A stretch of 64,000 bases of DNA from Tamarix chinensis (Eukaryota; Streptophyta; Magnoliopsida; Caryophyllales; Tamaricaceae): positions 24,686,617-24,750,616 of the forward strand of contig CM060174.1 in NCBI GenBank assembly GCA_030549775.1, in the 5' to 3' direction. The position numbers were made by a program, and so were the translations under genes. Positions 1 through 14,358 of this stretch are shown here, one piece after another (the first letter of the stretch is position 1; each line of letters opens with the position of its first letter). Below the pieces are notes generated by a model. The model worked only from the letters and a program-made list of their open reading frames with translations, had not been told where the DNA came from and did not search any database.

Positions 1-895
1 GAGCCTTCATCCCCAAAGCCGAAGAAAGAGTCTTAGACCCCAAACTAATGGTCTTCAATGCATTCTTGACTGAGTTACCATCTTGTTAAGGAACCAGACA
101 TGCTAAGCTAGCACCACACTACAAAGATAACAACTAGTATGGTGATAAGGAGATGGGAGTGATATAACCCATGAAGGTTAAGATCTTAGATTGAAAAAGA
201 AGGGTTACGAGTGTCAAATATCTATGTTTCAATAAGGATAGCCACTTGCATAAATACGATAGATAGTAATGTAAAAAGCCAGAGATCATTCCTTTTGGAA
301 GGGAAATGTAGTTAACCTAAAGGGAACTTGTCACTGAGGGTAGTCTTAGGAAGAGTGAAATAGTTTGAAAAGGTATGCTATATCTAGCCAAAGTTGTTGA
401 ATAAAACAAGGTCTAAGGGTGTAATGAATTAAGAAGTCAACAATTGGCCATTGAGAAACTAAATAACCTCTTTCAAGAAAATGACAACAAGAGTTATAAT
501 ATGATGCCACAGTGTCAAACAAGATGTGTTGTTAGTGAATGTATAAAAATGAGGAATAAAGGAAAAGTTCCATTGAATCTAAAGTGTGGCCGCTAATCGA
601 GAATGGACATTGACTTAGCCATAAAAGAATAGTGATGTCAACAATAACACATCTCGAATGCTCCATACCAATAACAATTAAGATAGGTTCAACTAAGTAT
701 TCATACAAATGAAGGAGAGAACATAAATAATGACAAAAATGATGGGGTTACTACCCCCTTAAAAGAAAAGGTTCCTTCTAAACAGTAAGCAAAGTTACAC
801 CCATTAGGGTTAAGAAAACACACAAGGGTCATAATCGAGAATCAACCAAGTGGTGGAAACATCAAGTGGAAACTAAAAGTTTGAAATCATGGGGA
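1..895. other. No gene recognised; internal region of degenerate gypsy element G5
   Basis: No open frame of useful length and no recognisable domain. The stretch lies downstream, on the minus strand, of the G5 gag relic, so it is probably more of that element. Read on the minus strand, a purine-rich run TTTTAAGGGGGTAGT near 745-765 resembles the polypurine tract next to the 3' LTR of G1 (30751-30761). That would suggest most of pol has been deleted here, but this is inference. Protease and RT motifs were looked for and not seen. Confidence 0.4.
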
Positions 896-1790
896 TCCTA
901 GGGGTTCACCTCAAGCTCATTCTCCTAGATGCCATTCTTGGTGCAGCGGTACTCAAATTGCTTTTGTCCCCATATACCGCAACCATAGTGCCTCCTCAGG
1001 TAGTTCTAGTCATGTTAGATTGTTGATCCTTTCTGCTAGTTGTTATATGTCTTAACCCTCTTGCCATCATAGGAATGCCTATTATCTTCCATTTCTTGCT
1101 TCTATCCTACCATCGTGCTATAGAGTTGGAGCTCATGTTCTCCATCACGTATTCTATTTTAGATGGAACACATGTCAAGTTATGTGACTCCCATTAGTAG
1201 CTTCTATAACTAGTCTCAAGAGCTAAAAGAAAGTGATGCATCTTTACTTCTTCTCTTGACTCCACCTCAAGTTAGAAATGAACCAAGTCACAAAACTTGT
1301 TGTAGTACTTCTTAATAAGCATACCATCCTTTGGAAATTCCAAAAATTCTTTATATCTCATAATGTGTAATTGCGTAGGGTAGAAGCAAAGTCTCTAAGA
1401 TCTTACTAATTACTCCCATGAATTAGGTGTGTTGTCACTCATTTGTAACCCTTTTTACTAGTAGTTTTCCCTAACTTGCAAGTAGGAAGTTGCAACATCC
1501 ACCCTTTTTCTCTTTGGGCATCTATATGCGGAAAATGCATACTCTAATGCGTGTACTCATTCCTCTAAGGCATTAGGATCCTCCTGTCCTTCAAATGTCG
1601 GAATGTGATGGTGCAAGACTCTTCTCAGCTATTCTTTTAGGGTAGGTGATGCAATTATAGTTAGCAGTTGTCGTGTCTCCCTTGCTATAGCTACTTTCCA
1701 AGTGATCCAACGATTGCTATGCACTGCTCAATATGATCGATACAATGAAGGTTGTTTTCCATAGATCTCTTGAAGATTGACTTATTCAAG
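896..1790 (-). pseudogene. Degenerate gag of Ty3/gypsy element G5
   Basis: The minus strand shows a retrotransposon gag capsid-type domain in broken frames. It contains IPTFEGQEDPNALEE followed by a stop, then VHALEYAFSAYRCPKRKRVDV, YLQVRENY and KKYYNKFCDLVHF. The same blocks occur in G1 gag (LPIFEG, DKRVDVVIYYLRERADGWW, EEYYT), and this order is usual for plant gypsy Gag. A worn CCHC zinc knuckle follows at about 942-980 (CGIWGQKQFEYRC): one Cys and the His are lost, the G and final Cys remain. The probable start is near 1790, a few hundred bases downstream of the primer-binding site. Several in-frame stops mean no functional protein. Confidence 0.72.
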
Positions 1791-2373
1791 ATATAAGCCA
1801 TGTTAACTGTACATAAGGCCCACATAGCCATTCAACATTATATATAGAAAATACTATTCCTAACCCACACTCACTCACAAGCTATCCCAAGATTTTAAGT
1901 TCTTGGTTATCTTCAAAATGGAGAAACATTGATAGTTCAAATGGAGTCTTGAACAAAGGAATTAAGTTTCAAAATAACTTACTCTCAAACAAGAATCACT
2001 AATGCCTAACCTGGAGTGTTAGCTAGGAAATTTAAAGTTGCAGGGATTCTTAAAACAATGCTCTAAGATAAATCTCATAGTATTCATTAAAGAGATTTAG
2101 GATAAAACACCTTTACAAAAAAACGTGAAAACAACCCTTGGTACCACCTCAAACAATTTAAGTTTCTGGAAGGATTTTCAAAAATATTTAATGCCAACTT
2201 ATGGGGTTAGGTAAAAATTTAAAATTAGAAGAAGGCTTTTAGAAAAATCTAATACCGATATGTGGTATCCGCTTAATCATTATCGAAAGTAATGCAATTT
2301 TAAGAAAAATGCTTTGATACTAACTTGTGTTATCATCTTAACAATGTTTAAAAGTGGAAAGTCTTTATGAAAA

Positions 2374-2386
2374 GCTCTGATGCCAA
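2374..2386 (-). other. Primer-binding site of G5 (initiator tRNA-Met type)
   Basis: The minus strand reads TTGGCATCAGAGC two bases after the LTR end. This is one substitution from the TGGTATCAGAGC primer-binding site common in plant retrotransposons, which pairs with the 3' end of initiator tRNA-Met. It fixes the orientation of G5 and the inner boundary of LTR L1. Confidence 0.75.
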
Positions 2387-2388
2387 CA

Positions 2389-5300
2389 TGTAACACCACC
2401 ATTTTTCACTGCCAAAAAATTTCATTTTAAAAACATTATGGAAGAACAAATACAAATCTAACCTATGAAAAATGGGGTGCTACTGCCATATCTAACACAA
2501 GATAGGTGCCTTACCATCTACCTCATGCTAGACATAAGGCTAAGTATCTGGCTAATAAAAACATAAGGGAAATAAGAGTGTATAAGATAAGAAAATCATT
2601 GTTTATAACCTACGGGTACATAGGCCTAAATCCATACAAGATATGTATAAAGAAAATGCTTAATTGAAGCAAATAGATTTCAATGGAATACACCGCGGTC
2701 ACTCAAGGATAACCGAAAAAGTCTCATGGAAAGCCTACGCTCAATAACCCAAAATTGTTGAGAGGAGAATGGACCATTCACTGGTCATCCTTAGGAAACC
2801 TCAGGAAGCCTTCTGCTTGTGGGATTGAGGAGGGTATTGAAACAACAACCCCATTAGTATGTATACATATTGAGTAAACCAATATACCACCATCATGTAG
2901 ATCTTGGTGCAAGCAAGACCACATAACATACTCATGGTACAACTTACTAAAATGTGCATGGAACTTTCCTATTATGTCATTCACTTACAATTACATAGAT
3001 AGTAATTTATATGAGGGGATCCATTTAATCATGCATAGTTATAATCATGCTAGGATACTTGGGTGTGCAAACTTTTAACATGAATATTGTTTACTTAGGG
3101 AAAATGAATTAATTAGATTATCTATTCGGTTGTAGTTAGAGTATAACTTGCATGGTAATGAGAAATGAGGGTTACATATATGAATTCCTAACCACGGAGG
3201 GATCATGAGAATAAGAATAATACATCATGTGATAACTCATGGAAACATTCTAGAACACAAGCATGTACCACTGCAGCCATTCCAAGGGAACATGTGATTA
3301 ACATCAAATCCAAGTAAGTGATGATGAATTATAACATATATTAATAGCTTAAATGAGGTGTTAGTTCTCAAGTATTCATCTAGGAAAGTGAGTATCATGC
3401 TAGTAAAATAACCATAATTAGGTAATAAAAGATAACTGGTTACTCCTTTTTCAAATCTCATTCTAGTCATTATTTTACTTTAGATAAAATAGAATTTATT
3501 TACAAAAGCATTGAGTATATAGTTATTTTACCCCAAGCTATTAAGCAATACATGGGATAATTCCCCATGGTCTCTCAATGCCATCCAAATAGGTGGACAT
3601 AAACTCCTAGCTCATGCCAAGGAGCTTGGTGAACGTAAGCCTAAGTTCCTGCCAAATTTACATGGAAAAAAGTCCTAGATCATGCCAAGGAACTTGGTGG
3701 AAATAAATCTAGGTTCCTACCCAAATAACATGGAAATAAGTTCCAGCTCTTGCAATATAACCATCTTGTGGTGACCATACCCTTTTGTATCGATACCTCC
3801 TAGTAAATCATCAATGTATGCATTATAAAAGACACCAGGATCTATGAGGATCCCAAGATAAACTAGGATCCTACTTGAAGGAACGAACTCTCAAAGGTAG
3901 ACTAACCACCAATAGTTGATTGAGGATCAAATAATCAAGCCATTTCATGATGTTCATTTCACTTTTAGTGATCAGTGTCTTATTAGCTTGGAAATGTCAT
4001 TTCCCATAAAGGACCACAACAATATAGCACCTAGTAACAAGCCTTTTTAATTCCACACACCCATATAGGGTTCTCATATCAAATAGTGTTCCCATTAGGG
4101 TCCCCTCAAGAGATTGTTCTAGTACTTGATCCATTATGCCAAATGTTGGAATCATTTAATGTCAATAGCACCTATAATAATCCAAGCCAACCTTTAAACT
4201 TCCATTTATTCCTATGTTTATAATTAAACTCTAGTTTGTACTCAGATTAATTCATAGTTCATCAGTTAATCATAGTCATACCCATTTACTTAGAGGACGT
4301 TCCAAGTATTTTTCTAAGGCTAAAGGTGAACGTTCAACTATAGGTCAACTAGAGTCCAATCCTAACTCATAACTATTTATTTATTTATTTATTTCATTAG
4401 CTAAGTGAAAATCACTAGTCATAAGGTTAACTCAATGCCATCCTGTATGTTCATATTATCTTATTATATCTTTACTAAGTCCTTTCACTTATGGTGTTCT
4501 CTATTTAAGGCCATGATTTAAGTCACTAGAGGTTTATTATCCATCATTTTAATCCATTAAATCAATACTAAACGTAGGATAATTTCCTTTTATTTCATTT
4601 AATCTAGTATTGAACTTCATTAATCTAGATAATTTCTTAGCTATCAGCATATTAGCTAATTTTCCAAGTATGAGAAATTTCAAACATCACATTCAGGAAG
4701 AAAATGGGAGAGAAAAGAAAAAGGCTAGTGGAGACTACTCGATCAGTTTAAAAACTAATTAATGGGTCTCGCTAACTAGTTATTCGATTTCATGGACCAG
4801 TTAATTGATCAAGGCATTGCCAACCTTCTAGTGATAGTGAATCGGTCGATTGGTCAACCTCACTAGTTGACTATTTTGAGAACCAATCAATTGGTTTGGC
4901 TTTAGAGGTCTATGGGTTTAACTTGAGGCTAAGAATTTTAGAATTGTAAACTAACCAGTCTATTGGTTGATCCAACCAATCAACTGTTCTAGGAACCCGT
5001 CAATTAGTTTAACTCGAGACCAAAACCACTGAAGTCATAGGGTAATAAGTGAATCTCTCTACTAGACCAATCAATTCATCTAGGGAAAAAGCAGCCCTTT
5101 AGAAACACAAATCACACTATCAAATTCCATAACCCTGGCCAATCAAATCCAAATACTTATATGAGGTTTTTCAATATTCTCAACTAGAAGTATTCATAAA
5201 TTGACATGCGAGATACTATAATTTTGCTAGGAATCTTAGTAAATCATGCATACATTTTATGAAGTTAAATTCGGAAATTGTACATGATATTCTCTTCTTA

Positions 5301-6795
5301 CTAGGACATCATGAAACAATCTACTCCATATGTCACATAAATCATTTTCACTAATGACACCATGAATATTAATAAAATTTCTAATCCAGAATCAAAGTCA
5401 TGAGATTCATACATATGAAGCTGTAAACTAAGTTTCTTACTAGACCATTCATTCATTCTATACAAACTAGTGCAGGCACATTATCATCTCTCCTAGCCAA
5501 GATATCACAGACTTATAACACCTATACTATACTTACCCATTCCATTTCTATAATAATAAGGAAGATAATGATTTACCATAAAAGAGCTGAGCAACATACC
5601 AAAAGAGCACAAGTCTCTAAAATTTCAAATCCTTTTCCTACACTTAAATGCCTTTGAAGAAACGATTAATTAAAACTTAGTGAAAACATTTTTGAAATTC
5701 TAAAAAAGAAAATTTATTGCAATTAGAGAACTAGGAGAGATAATCAGAGACAACCTACCTTCCAAATGGGGAAAATAGAGTGCATTAGGGACAAAATTTA
5801 ACCATCAAACTTTTTCCGAATCTAACGTCATCTTAGTTAAAATCAAAACAAGAAGGAGCTAGGGAGAGGATTAGAAGAGTTATAGAAGATTATAACATAA
5901 CCACAGAGAGGAGAAAGTGGAAAAGCAAGTGCAAAGGAAAATAGGGCAGTTTAGTTGTTAGGGCAGAAGAGAGAAAGGTGGAGATTTTGAGTTCAAATTA
6001 CTTTGGGTGTCTTCTGAAAGGAGTAGGGTGAGGGAGTGTATAAATTGAGACCCCCAAACCCTAGTATAAGTTAAAGATTTAAAATATAAGTTTCAAAGTT
6101 TCAAAGATGACATTTCTTCCTTAAGCTAGATTGGTGAAATTGTAGAGTTCTTGGTATTGTGCCTCAAGACTTTCAAACACAAAGGGAATGAATATAATAA
6201 TAGCTAAGAATCAACATTCATCAAGTCTACTAAGGTTGAAAAAATAGATAATCTATTCAAGAATCTTGTAGAAGAGAGAGAAAATAGGGAAATGAAAGAT
6301 AAATGAGTGGAGGGCATAAAAGTGACTTCTCATGAATTCCTTCCTCGTGAATTTGTTGAAAATAAGTAAAATAGGTTAATCACGCTAAAAAATTACATAA
6401 AAATTTAAAACAATCTATTCAATAAGTAGTTATAATGCTGGAAAAGGTTTGGGAAAAATTCAATGGAAAAATCTTATTTGATGAACAATCAAGTTAGTGA
6501 AACCAATAGGCTGGTTTCCCAAACTAGTTGATTAGTTCATCGGGTTTCAAAAATCATATTTAATGGAAAAATGAGTCGATTGATACCTCAATCTTGTCTA
6601 TTGGTTTCTCCTTGAAACCAAGTATTTTCCCTGATCCAAATCAAGCTTATTTAAGAACCATACCAATTTTAAACACACTTCTAAAACAAGATCAAACACA
6701 CTTAGATCAACATTAAACATGTTTTGAAAACATTAAGGACCCTAAACATTGTATTTATATTTCATCAAATTATTAAATTTTTTTAGGGAATTTGG
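2389..6795 (-). mobile_element. Long LTR L1, 5' LTR of minus-strand gypsy element G5
   Basis: In plus-strand reading it opens with TGTAACACCACCATTTTTC, matching the ends of L2 (8055) and L3 (38957) and the reverse complement of the G1 5' LTR end (24271). The primer-binding site adjoins it. Internal landmarks shared with the other long LTRs are a block of short repeats around 3590-3740 with GCCAAGGAGCTTGG, and a cluster of motifs related to AACCAGTCGATTGGTT at about 4740-5090 and 6480-6610. The far end near 6795 is estimated from TTTTTTAGGG, which resembles the end of L3. At about 4.4 kb it is longer than its relatives and may hold undetected insertions. No coding capacity was seen. Confidence 0.62.
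3590..3745. repeat. Short tandem subrepeats in LTR L1
   Basis: About three imperfect copies of a unit of roughly 60-66 bp. Each contains the dyad GCCAAGGAGCTTGG (later GCCAAGGAACTTGG) and a form of AACATGGAAATAAGTTC. Related text with CCCTTGGCA appears as longer repeats in L5 (49150-49540), tying L1 and L5 to one LTR subfamily. Confidence 0.6.
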
Positions 6796-8054
6796 ATTTA
6801 TAGGTCATGACTTTCATCGTGTTATATTTTTTAGCCAAATTAATTATAAAATATGTTTAGAATATGCTTAATTTAATACTCTAATATTTAATTTCAATAA
6901 TTGAGCAAGAATTACTAAACCTTTAATTTTTTTTAAAAATGTCTTAAATTAGCTATTTGTAAGAATATTTTTGTTAAAGTTGATTATCTAGATTTATCTA
7001 GGATTGATTTTGTTTTATTTTTAAACTATCAATATGAGGTAATCAAAGTGAGTTGGTTGATTTATAGTTCGGTCCTACAAACCTTAATTTTTGGAGATAG
7101 TTTTTTAAAATTTGTTTATTTATGCTTAATTTACCTACTTGATTACAAATATTGATTTATCATCCAAGTTGTGTTTTTACCTTATCAATTTGGATCAAAT
7201 ATCAATTTTTTTTTGTTTTGTAATTTTGGTTGCAAAACCTAATTATTAAGTTATATTCTATAAAATTAACTTATCATCTATAGTCCTTCCCTTTGTTTCC
7301 CAATCGATTTAAAATACTCTAAGTGACTTTTGATCAACTCGATTTGGTCAATACTTAGTTCTAAAACTTAATAGGGTTATGCTTTCGTGTCTTAGGTGTT
7401 GGATATGTTCTCTAAGAAATCTTACATGTGTTTTCTTCATTACTTAGACTGTAGTACTTAATTATTGGTCGATAATGTATTTTTTTAATCTAGTCCAATG
7501 ACTTCTATCAGTGATTTAGGAATGTGTTATTTTCTATCTCTTATATTGTGATATCCCATTCTTTCTTATTCCTTTTACCTAGTTTTGGACCTAAGTTAGT
7601 CTTTATCTTTTCTTATGGTGAAATCATAAAAATTATTTCTTGGAACCAAAGGCGATATGTATTCTTTATGTTATTTATGTATGTCAAGCGTATACTATGT
7701 CTATTATGTCACTTCTATTTATCTATGAACTTATAATTTTTAATGAAATCAAATATTAGTATGCCTCTTGATTATTTATATTAGTTTGAGTATGTGAAGG
7801 GTAAAACATGATTATAGGATGAACATTTTCAACTAATGTTTAAAATTTTTGGTGATTCTAGGACATCTCTAGATATTTTTAAGTTATAATTAGTTTTGGA
7901 AAATTGTATAATTGTTTAAGTACGGATTATAATTGTGTAACACTTTATTTTGGGCTTTTGTGCGAGAATTTATTTGGATTTAATGATACATGAAATCGAT
8001 TAGCTTTAGTGCTACTTGGATATTTTTTTTAACTCCAAATGGTTTGAACCTTGA
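6796..8054. other. AT-rich stretch without recognisable gene or element
   Basis: Very AT-rich, with many poly-T runs and no supported coding region. An open frame at 7524-7736 encodes hydrophobic, compositionally biased sequence with no known motif and is probably chance. The flanks are two minus-strand long LTRs, so this may be eroded internal sequence of G5's neighbour. No primer-binding site was found beside L2 at 8040-8054. Confidence 0.4.
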
Positions 8055-11000
8055 TATAACACCCTCATTTTTTGCTATGAAAAAAATTTGTTTTAAAATA
8101 ATATGGAAGCAAAAAATACCAAAAACACCTTAAAAAATTAGACATTACCACCACGCCTAACATTGAATATACACCCACCGCCGATATCATGTTAGATATA
8201 AGATTAAGAAAATCAACCAAATAAACATAAGAAATAGAGTAAAAAAATTACATTTATCATATTGATACCATAATTTAACGCCTGCAAACAAGACCACAAT
8301 GGGTCCCCAAAATATTTAAATAAATTTGAATAAAAACATCTTAAATACGATGAAACTATATCATTAGTAGGGCATAGTCCAAATCCTGGCTCAATAAGGA
8401 CCTACAAAATATCTCTGAGTGAACACACTCTCATTCCCCCACACCCAACAAAAGGTAGGCTAAATACTATCCAACCTAAAAAAAACATGTACATGATCCT
8501 CTACTAATTTGATTGAGCACGTGATCGAAAAAATGGATGCATTAGTACTTTATATACTGAGTAAGACAAGTTGGCTCCTTAATAGGAGTCACAAGCATGC
8601 AAGCCCAAGACATAATATAGAAATCATGCTAAACACACGTCATGCTTACATGATAGGATTAGGTTTACATGCACTATCTTGGTCATAATATGCATCGGGA
8701 GTTTATGTCGTACGAAACTTGGATACTTATATTCATCACCCTTTTAGATCCATATCGCATATTTTCATAGTCCATTATATTCTTTTTTTTCAACCCATTA
8801 TTCATTTTTGAGTAATGAGTTGGATAACCACCCCATAGAATCAAAATACCATGGAATCCATACCAAACTAAAGGACATAAATTCCAGTTAGATCTAAGTA
8901 ACCACCAATGGACATAAATTTTGTCAGAAGCCAAGCAAATACCAATGGATATAATGTTTTAGACAAAGCCAAGTTCACATCAATAGATATAAAAGTCTAG
9001 CCAAAGCTAAATAAACCACCTAGATGACTAGACCCTTTAGTATCAATACATTGTAGTACATCTTTAGTGTCTAGAGTAGGTAAGGTGCCATGATCTACTA
9101 TGATCCTGCCAAAAGGCAAGCCCAAAGGAGCCATAAATTTCTAAAGGAATACTAAACCCCGATAACTAATTGAGTATCGAGGTATTTAATACCCACATAA
9201 TACTCAATCATCTTTCACTTTAAACAATCAGTGTTTTATTCTCAAATTTTATCTCATCACATAATACCACTATAAGAATCAAACAACCAAGTCCTTAATA
9301 CCATTCCAACTTAACCATCACCACCATCCAAAACATTTGATGGAAATTCCTTTAGTACTTAGCCAAGTTTAATCCATCAGATAATATAATCCATTTATAC
9401 CAGGAATCCAGATTACATCATCCCCTAGTAGCACAGTATAATATTTACTCCAAATTTATTCATTAAAATCCTTAAAGACCACTTATTAAGAACACCCTAA
9501 ACTATAATCCCTTTAGTCCATTTATTAGGTTGGTTGATTCATGTCACAATATGTGTTCTCATTATTCAAACTATCATGTGGTACCCTAATATAAAATATC
9601 ACATCATATCAATGTCAAAGAAACAAGAATAACCCTCGTTTGTCAAACAATTAAAATAGTTTAGGCAACTAGTTGATAAGTTTGGCTCTTCTAAACCCTA
9701 GAGTTCTCTCTTAAAACATTCATTTATTTTTTTTTAGACCAAGATATTGTTTTAAGACCTATCAATAAATTCTAATAAACTAATCGACAGGTTTAATCAA
9801 AGACCACTCAAAATTCCAACCTATAACTAGTTGATTGGTTGAGATAACTAATCGATTGTTCTAATATCTTATGGATTGGTTAGGAACAACCAATTGATGT
9901 GTTTAAAGAGATATATTAAACAAATGCATCTTACTAAACCTAATAAATTGGTTTGGATAATAAGTTGGCTATTCTAGGAACCATTTGATCAGTTCAGCTG
10001 AATCAGTCGATCACATTGCTCCAAAATAACACATAATAGGTATTTTAAACATGACTAAGGCTAAAAGAATCTGGCCATACTAAAATCATAATATCACCCT
10101 TTTAGGAAAATAGAGGTTACATTAGCTCATATACTAATCATAGTGAATTACATAAAATTAACAAAATTTATCATAAAATCACAATTTTCTCGAAATTCTT
10201 AAATATTCTAACATGCATAATCAAAACACTGATAATTTCATATAAGCCTACAAAGATCTAAAGTTCCGTACCTATACTAGCTCACATGCTTATTTATGGC
10301 ATATTTCAAAGGGAAGAATAACTAACTTGAAAGTTTAAGAAAATCCACACCACTAAGGTAAAACCTTTTGTTGGAAGATTCCAACTCTCAAAACCTTAAA
10401 AATGAGATATTAAGACAAAGAAACCTTTTCACAAATCTTATAAATCAATAAATACAAAATAATTGAAAGAAAAATCAAATTTACCACCTCCAAAAAGAAT
10501 CCAAACAAAGAGTCTCTAGAAAGTAAAAACTCAAGATTCCCTAAATATAACTCTTTATTGCTTAAGATAAAATAAGAGGGAGTTAGAGAAATGATTAGAA
10601 TAGGCAATCAATTTAGGGTAAAATCTTGAAATAAGAAGAGCGAAGCATAAGTGTGCTAACAACTCAAGTTATTTTGGTAGCTAAAAATAGGTAAAGGGGA
10701 AATAGGATTGATGCTATTTATAACCAAAGAATCAGTTAGGGAATGAAAGGGATTTGTGCAATAGATTGAAACCCAAATTTTACTATTTAAAATTGGATTA
10801 TATAGAGTATATTCATCAAGAATAAAGAGCAATTTATTACTAGAGCTCCAATGGCCATTTTTGGAGAATATAGGTTGTGCTTTTTTAGAGAAAAGTCAAA
10901 AATAATAAATAAAACGAGTATATCAGCATGAGACAAAAAATCTCTCAATCGTGCAGAGATAATCAGGAAATAGTTTTCCATTCCATAGCTCTACTGAAGA

Positions 11001-11427
11001 GAGAGGAAGAAGAGGATAAGGGATGAGGTTATCCTCTCTTTTATCTTCTCAAATCAAACCTTCGAATCCCCTCGAGCTAAATAAAGTTTGATGTACATTC
11101 TAATAATTGTCAAAGATTACTCAAGAAATAATTGAGAGTTAAAGTCCCAAAATCTCAATTTGTTAAAAGAATTCCTCTAGAAAAAATCAAACATTGAAAA
11201 ATACTTAGCTCGACAACTCGGTTAATTGATATGGCCATCCAATTAAATTTTTTATTGACCAAAAGATTAATTTTTTAAACCATTTTATTAGTTCTATAGA
11301 ACCAAAAATCAAGCCAAATATGTAAAACTGATTGATATGATCATATAACAAGTTGATTAGTGAGCTTAGAAAACTCATTGTTTCTTAATTTTCCATTTCT
11401 TTCCAAATCAAGGCTCACATATATTTT
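8055..11427 (-). mobile_element. Long LTR L2 (gypsy), truncated at its right end
   Basis: Begins TATAACACCCTCATTTTTTGC, colinear with L1 and L3. It carries the family's subrepeats at about 8860-9020 (ACCAATGGACATAAATT next to GCCAAAGCTAA, period near 42 bp), the TACTGAGTAAG motif at about 8556, and a cluster of AATCGACTGGTT-like motifs at 9770-10020. Compared with L3 it stops about 100 bp short of the expected GGGTATTACA end, where the G1 5' LTR begins. Open frames at 8683-8934, 10410-10607 and 10787-10981 have no recognisable domain. Confidence 0.65.
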
Positions 11428-13983
11428 TTAATACCCCATATAATAGTAAATGGTTGAATGAGACTCATGCCAAATTTTGGACCTTTGATTTCGATTTAAT
11501 GTTATGATTTAGTTTGGGGCAAAGTTTTATTTGAAATCATGTTGAAAATATAGTTTATTGAGTTTTTCAGGCAAACCGATCAACTATTTCTATGAATTGA
11601 TTGACTGGTTTGTCATTTCAGCAAATTGGGTTTTCTCGACTTAACTGATTAACTAGTTGGGGGAACTAATCGACTGGTTTGTAGAAAAGTTGACTGGTTA
11701 GCCTAAACCCATCAACAGGTTGGTCGAGCTGGTCATATTTTTTGAACTTGATTTTTTTGAAAAGCTCTTATATTGAAATGGAACCTTACTAACCCATGTA
11801 AAATTTTTCTTAAGAGATTTCTAACCATTTTCATGATAAATTTAACCTAAAATATTGCCTTGAATCTATCAAGAGGTCAATGGGGACAATTGAGGGGTAG
11901 AGATAACCTCAACATTATCTTCTTCCTCTTCTCTCTCCTCTACATAATTCAAAGATCAATGCTTCAATCTTAGGCACTGTTATGAAAAATAGGAAGATTC
12001 CTTCCATATTGACCTTCCATTACTTCACTCATGTATGCTAATTACGACTGAATTAACCTGCATTATTCGAAGACATCATTTGAGCTATAGAGAATAGGTT
12101 AGCGAATCATGGACAAAATATGTCTGTTTAGCTGAATTTCAACAACCAATTGTAGGGCTTTGAGATTATTTTAGAACCCTTTATGTTTTTCTTTGATTGG
12201 TTAGGTATAAATGGCCTAACTTGTCCCATATATGCGCCCTTTCTTTCGGCTAATAAATTCTTGAAGCATTATATTCACTCTCTCCTTTCTACACTTTGGG
12301 CCTTGTTAATTAATTTTCTTACACTCTTCTTGTAACACCCCAAAATCACGACTTGAAATTTTCGTTTAAATTTTGCTTTGCGGAAGCGAAAATTAAAGAA
12401 CGGTGGGTGTTACCACCACACTTGACATAAGTCTCATCTCCTCACCATCCTTACGTCAAGTGCTAAGGCTTAAAACAAATCAACCCATCCAAAGATAAGA
12501 GAAGTATAATACGAAATCAAGAGTTTTGCAAAAGACATAATATCCATGGCAAATGATTCTTTAGGAAATTAAATAACTAACCAATTAGAAAATAACAACA
12601 GAGTATGCAAAAGTCATTAATCGTTTACCTTACACTCTTACGGTCCAACAAATTACATGGAAAGGGGGAAAAAGGGGCGGGGTCCACTCGCTCCCTAAAT
12701 CTACCTATTCGCTGGGGTGACGCTCCTCGTAGTCTTTTAGCCAATGCATGCCCTGGACGTACTCCTCTAAAAAGTGATAGCATCAGTACGAGTTCCTCGT
12801 ACTGAGTAAACCACAATGCCTCCATAGAGGTAGCATACCCACGTAGCAAACATCATGCGGAATTCAAAGAGAACATATGCTCACATGCAAGGCCACGCTT
12901 TTGAAACACACAACCACATCACATTTAATATTACGAACTAGGTCAAAATCTCTATCAAAGGCATTTAAGGTATGCGTATAATTTCATAATCAATTTAACT
13001 TACCAACGACCATACATTATGGCCTAATAGGGAGAATTAGTGATTTTCCAAGCAATCTGACCAAGGTTAAGTCATTCCTATTCTGATTATTACAGAAGTA
13101 TTATGGTGGGTTTCTAATTCGGTTATAAAATTCATAGCAATTCTCAAGTGGAATACAATCCCATATCCATGACAAAGATCGTCAAGGAGGGTGGTACCAA
13201 AATAAATCACTCGATTGTAGGGAAAAACTCGCCAAGAAACCCACACGACATAACAGTCGCCGATACTAAACCTCAGAACTCGAGACCTTAAGTACGCGTA
13301 CTACCTATAAGGTGTATGGAATACCTATAGAGCAGAAGTGAGCCCCTTGACCCGAAGGCCCAAAACGATGTACTCAGCGGACAAGTCCGAGGCACGAGAT
13401 TCCTTTCCAACTCGAGTCTTTCTCTTTAAGTAATTATTGTCTTATGAAATTCTGGGTTATTATTTCCTTTTAGAATGTTGAGATTCACAAAGTTCAACTT
13501 AGTCAACCATCAAAAAATAGCATCACATCCTAAGACAACAAGGTCGCAACCATTCCAAGACAACACGGCCTAGGGTTAGGCATTATGCAATAGCCCGAAT
13601 AATTATTCGATTCAATGTTCATACCAATTATCCAATTAATCCCAACATTTATTTTAAGGCCAACACTTAATTTAATTAATCCATTTATCCACTTTGGAAC
13701 TCCTTTTTACCTTAATGACCAAAATACCCCTCAACCTATAACTACCACATTTTCCTTCACTTTTATTACCAAGTTTACTTACATAAGCCATTTGTCGTGA
13801 AACGCTAGCATAAAATAATTATTGATACTTTACATCCGACAATCTCTTCGGTACTACAAAGGACCATATTATCCCTAACCATTTATCATACATAGTACAT
13901 ATAAACACTATTAGCATGCATTTTTAATATTTCATAGGCTCATACAATTTTCACGAATAAATCTCAACACAATCATGGTATAT

Positions 13984-14358
13984 AAAATTACATTTTAACT
14001 TAAACATACCCATCTGATTTTACTAGCATAAATCCAAGTTTGTTACCATTAGCATACACTTTTTCACATTTCAGAATATCACTTCGGCATATAAAAAGAT
14101 TACATGATAAGACATATTAATTTACACCTCATTATATTCATGTATGAATGAACTACAACATGCTCCCATATAAACTACATTTTACCTTAGACATATTCAT
14201 CTCATTTTACTAGCATAATTCAAGTTCATTATCGTTAACATACACTTCATCAAATTTTTAGAATATTAGTTAGGCATATGAAAAGATTGCATGATAACAC
14301 ATGTAAATTTTTACATCATGATATTCATGTAGAAAAGAAATACATCATGCTCCCATTT
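13984..14358. repeat. Tandem duplication of about 188 bp inside N1
   Basis: Two imperfect copies lie side by side. Both contain CATTTTACTAGCATAA or a near form, then CAAGTT..TTA, AGCATACACTT or AACATACACTT, GGCATATAAAAAGATT or GGCATATGAAAAGATT, and ATCATGCTCCCAT or ACATGCTCCCAT. The second copy starts near 14173. It has no coding content. Confidence 0.68.

Noticed and set aside
8041..8052. GGTTCAAACC (reverse strand) as a tRNA box B or tRNA remnant
   Set aside because: No A box, no cloverleaf arms and no 3' end could be fitted; a short chance match beside LTR L2.
12605..12849. Overlapping open frames on both strands as a small gene
   Set aside because: They lie in the N1 LTR body, have no motif, and mirror one another; the sequence is shared LTR text.
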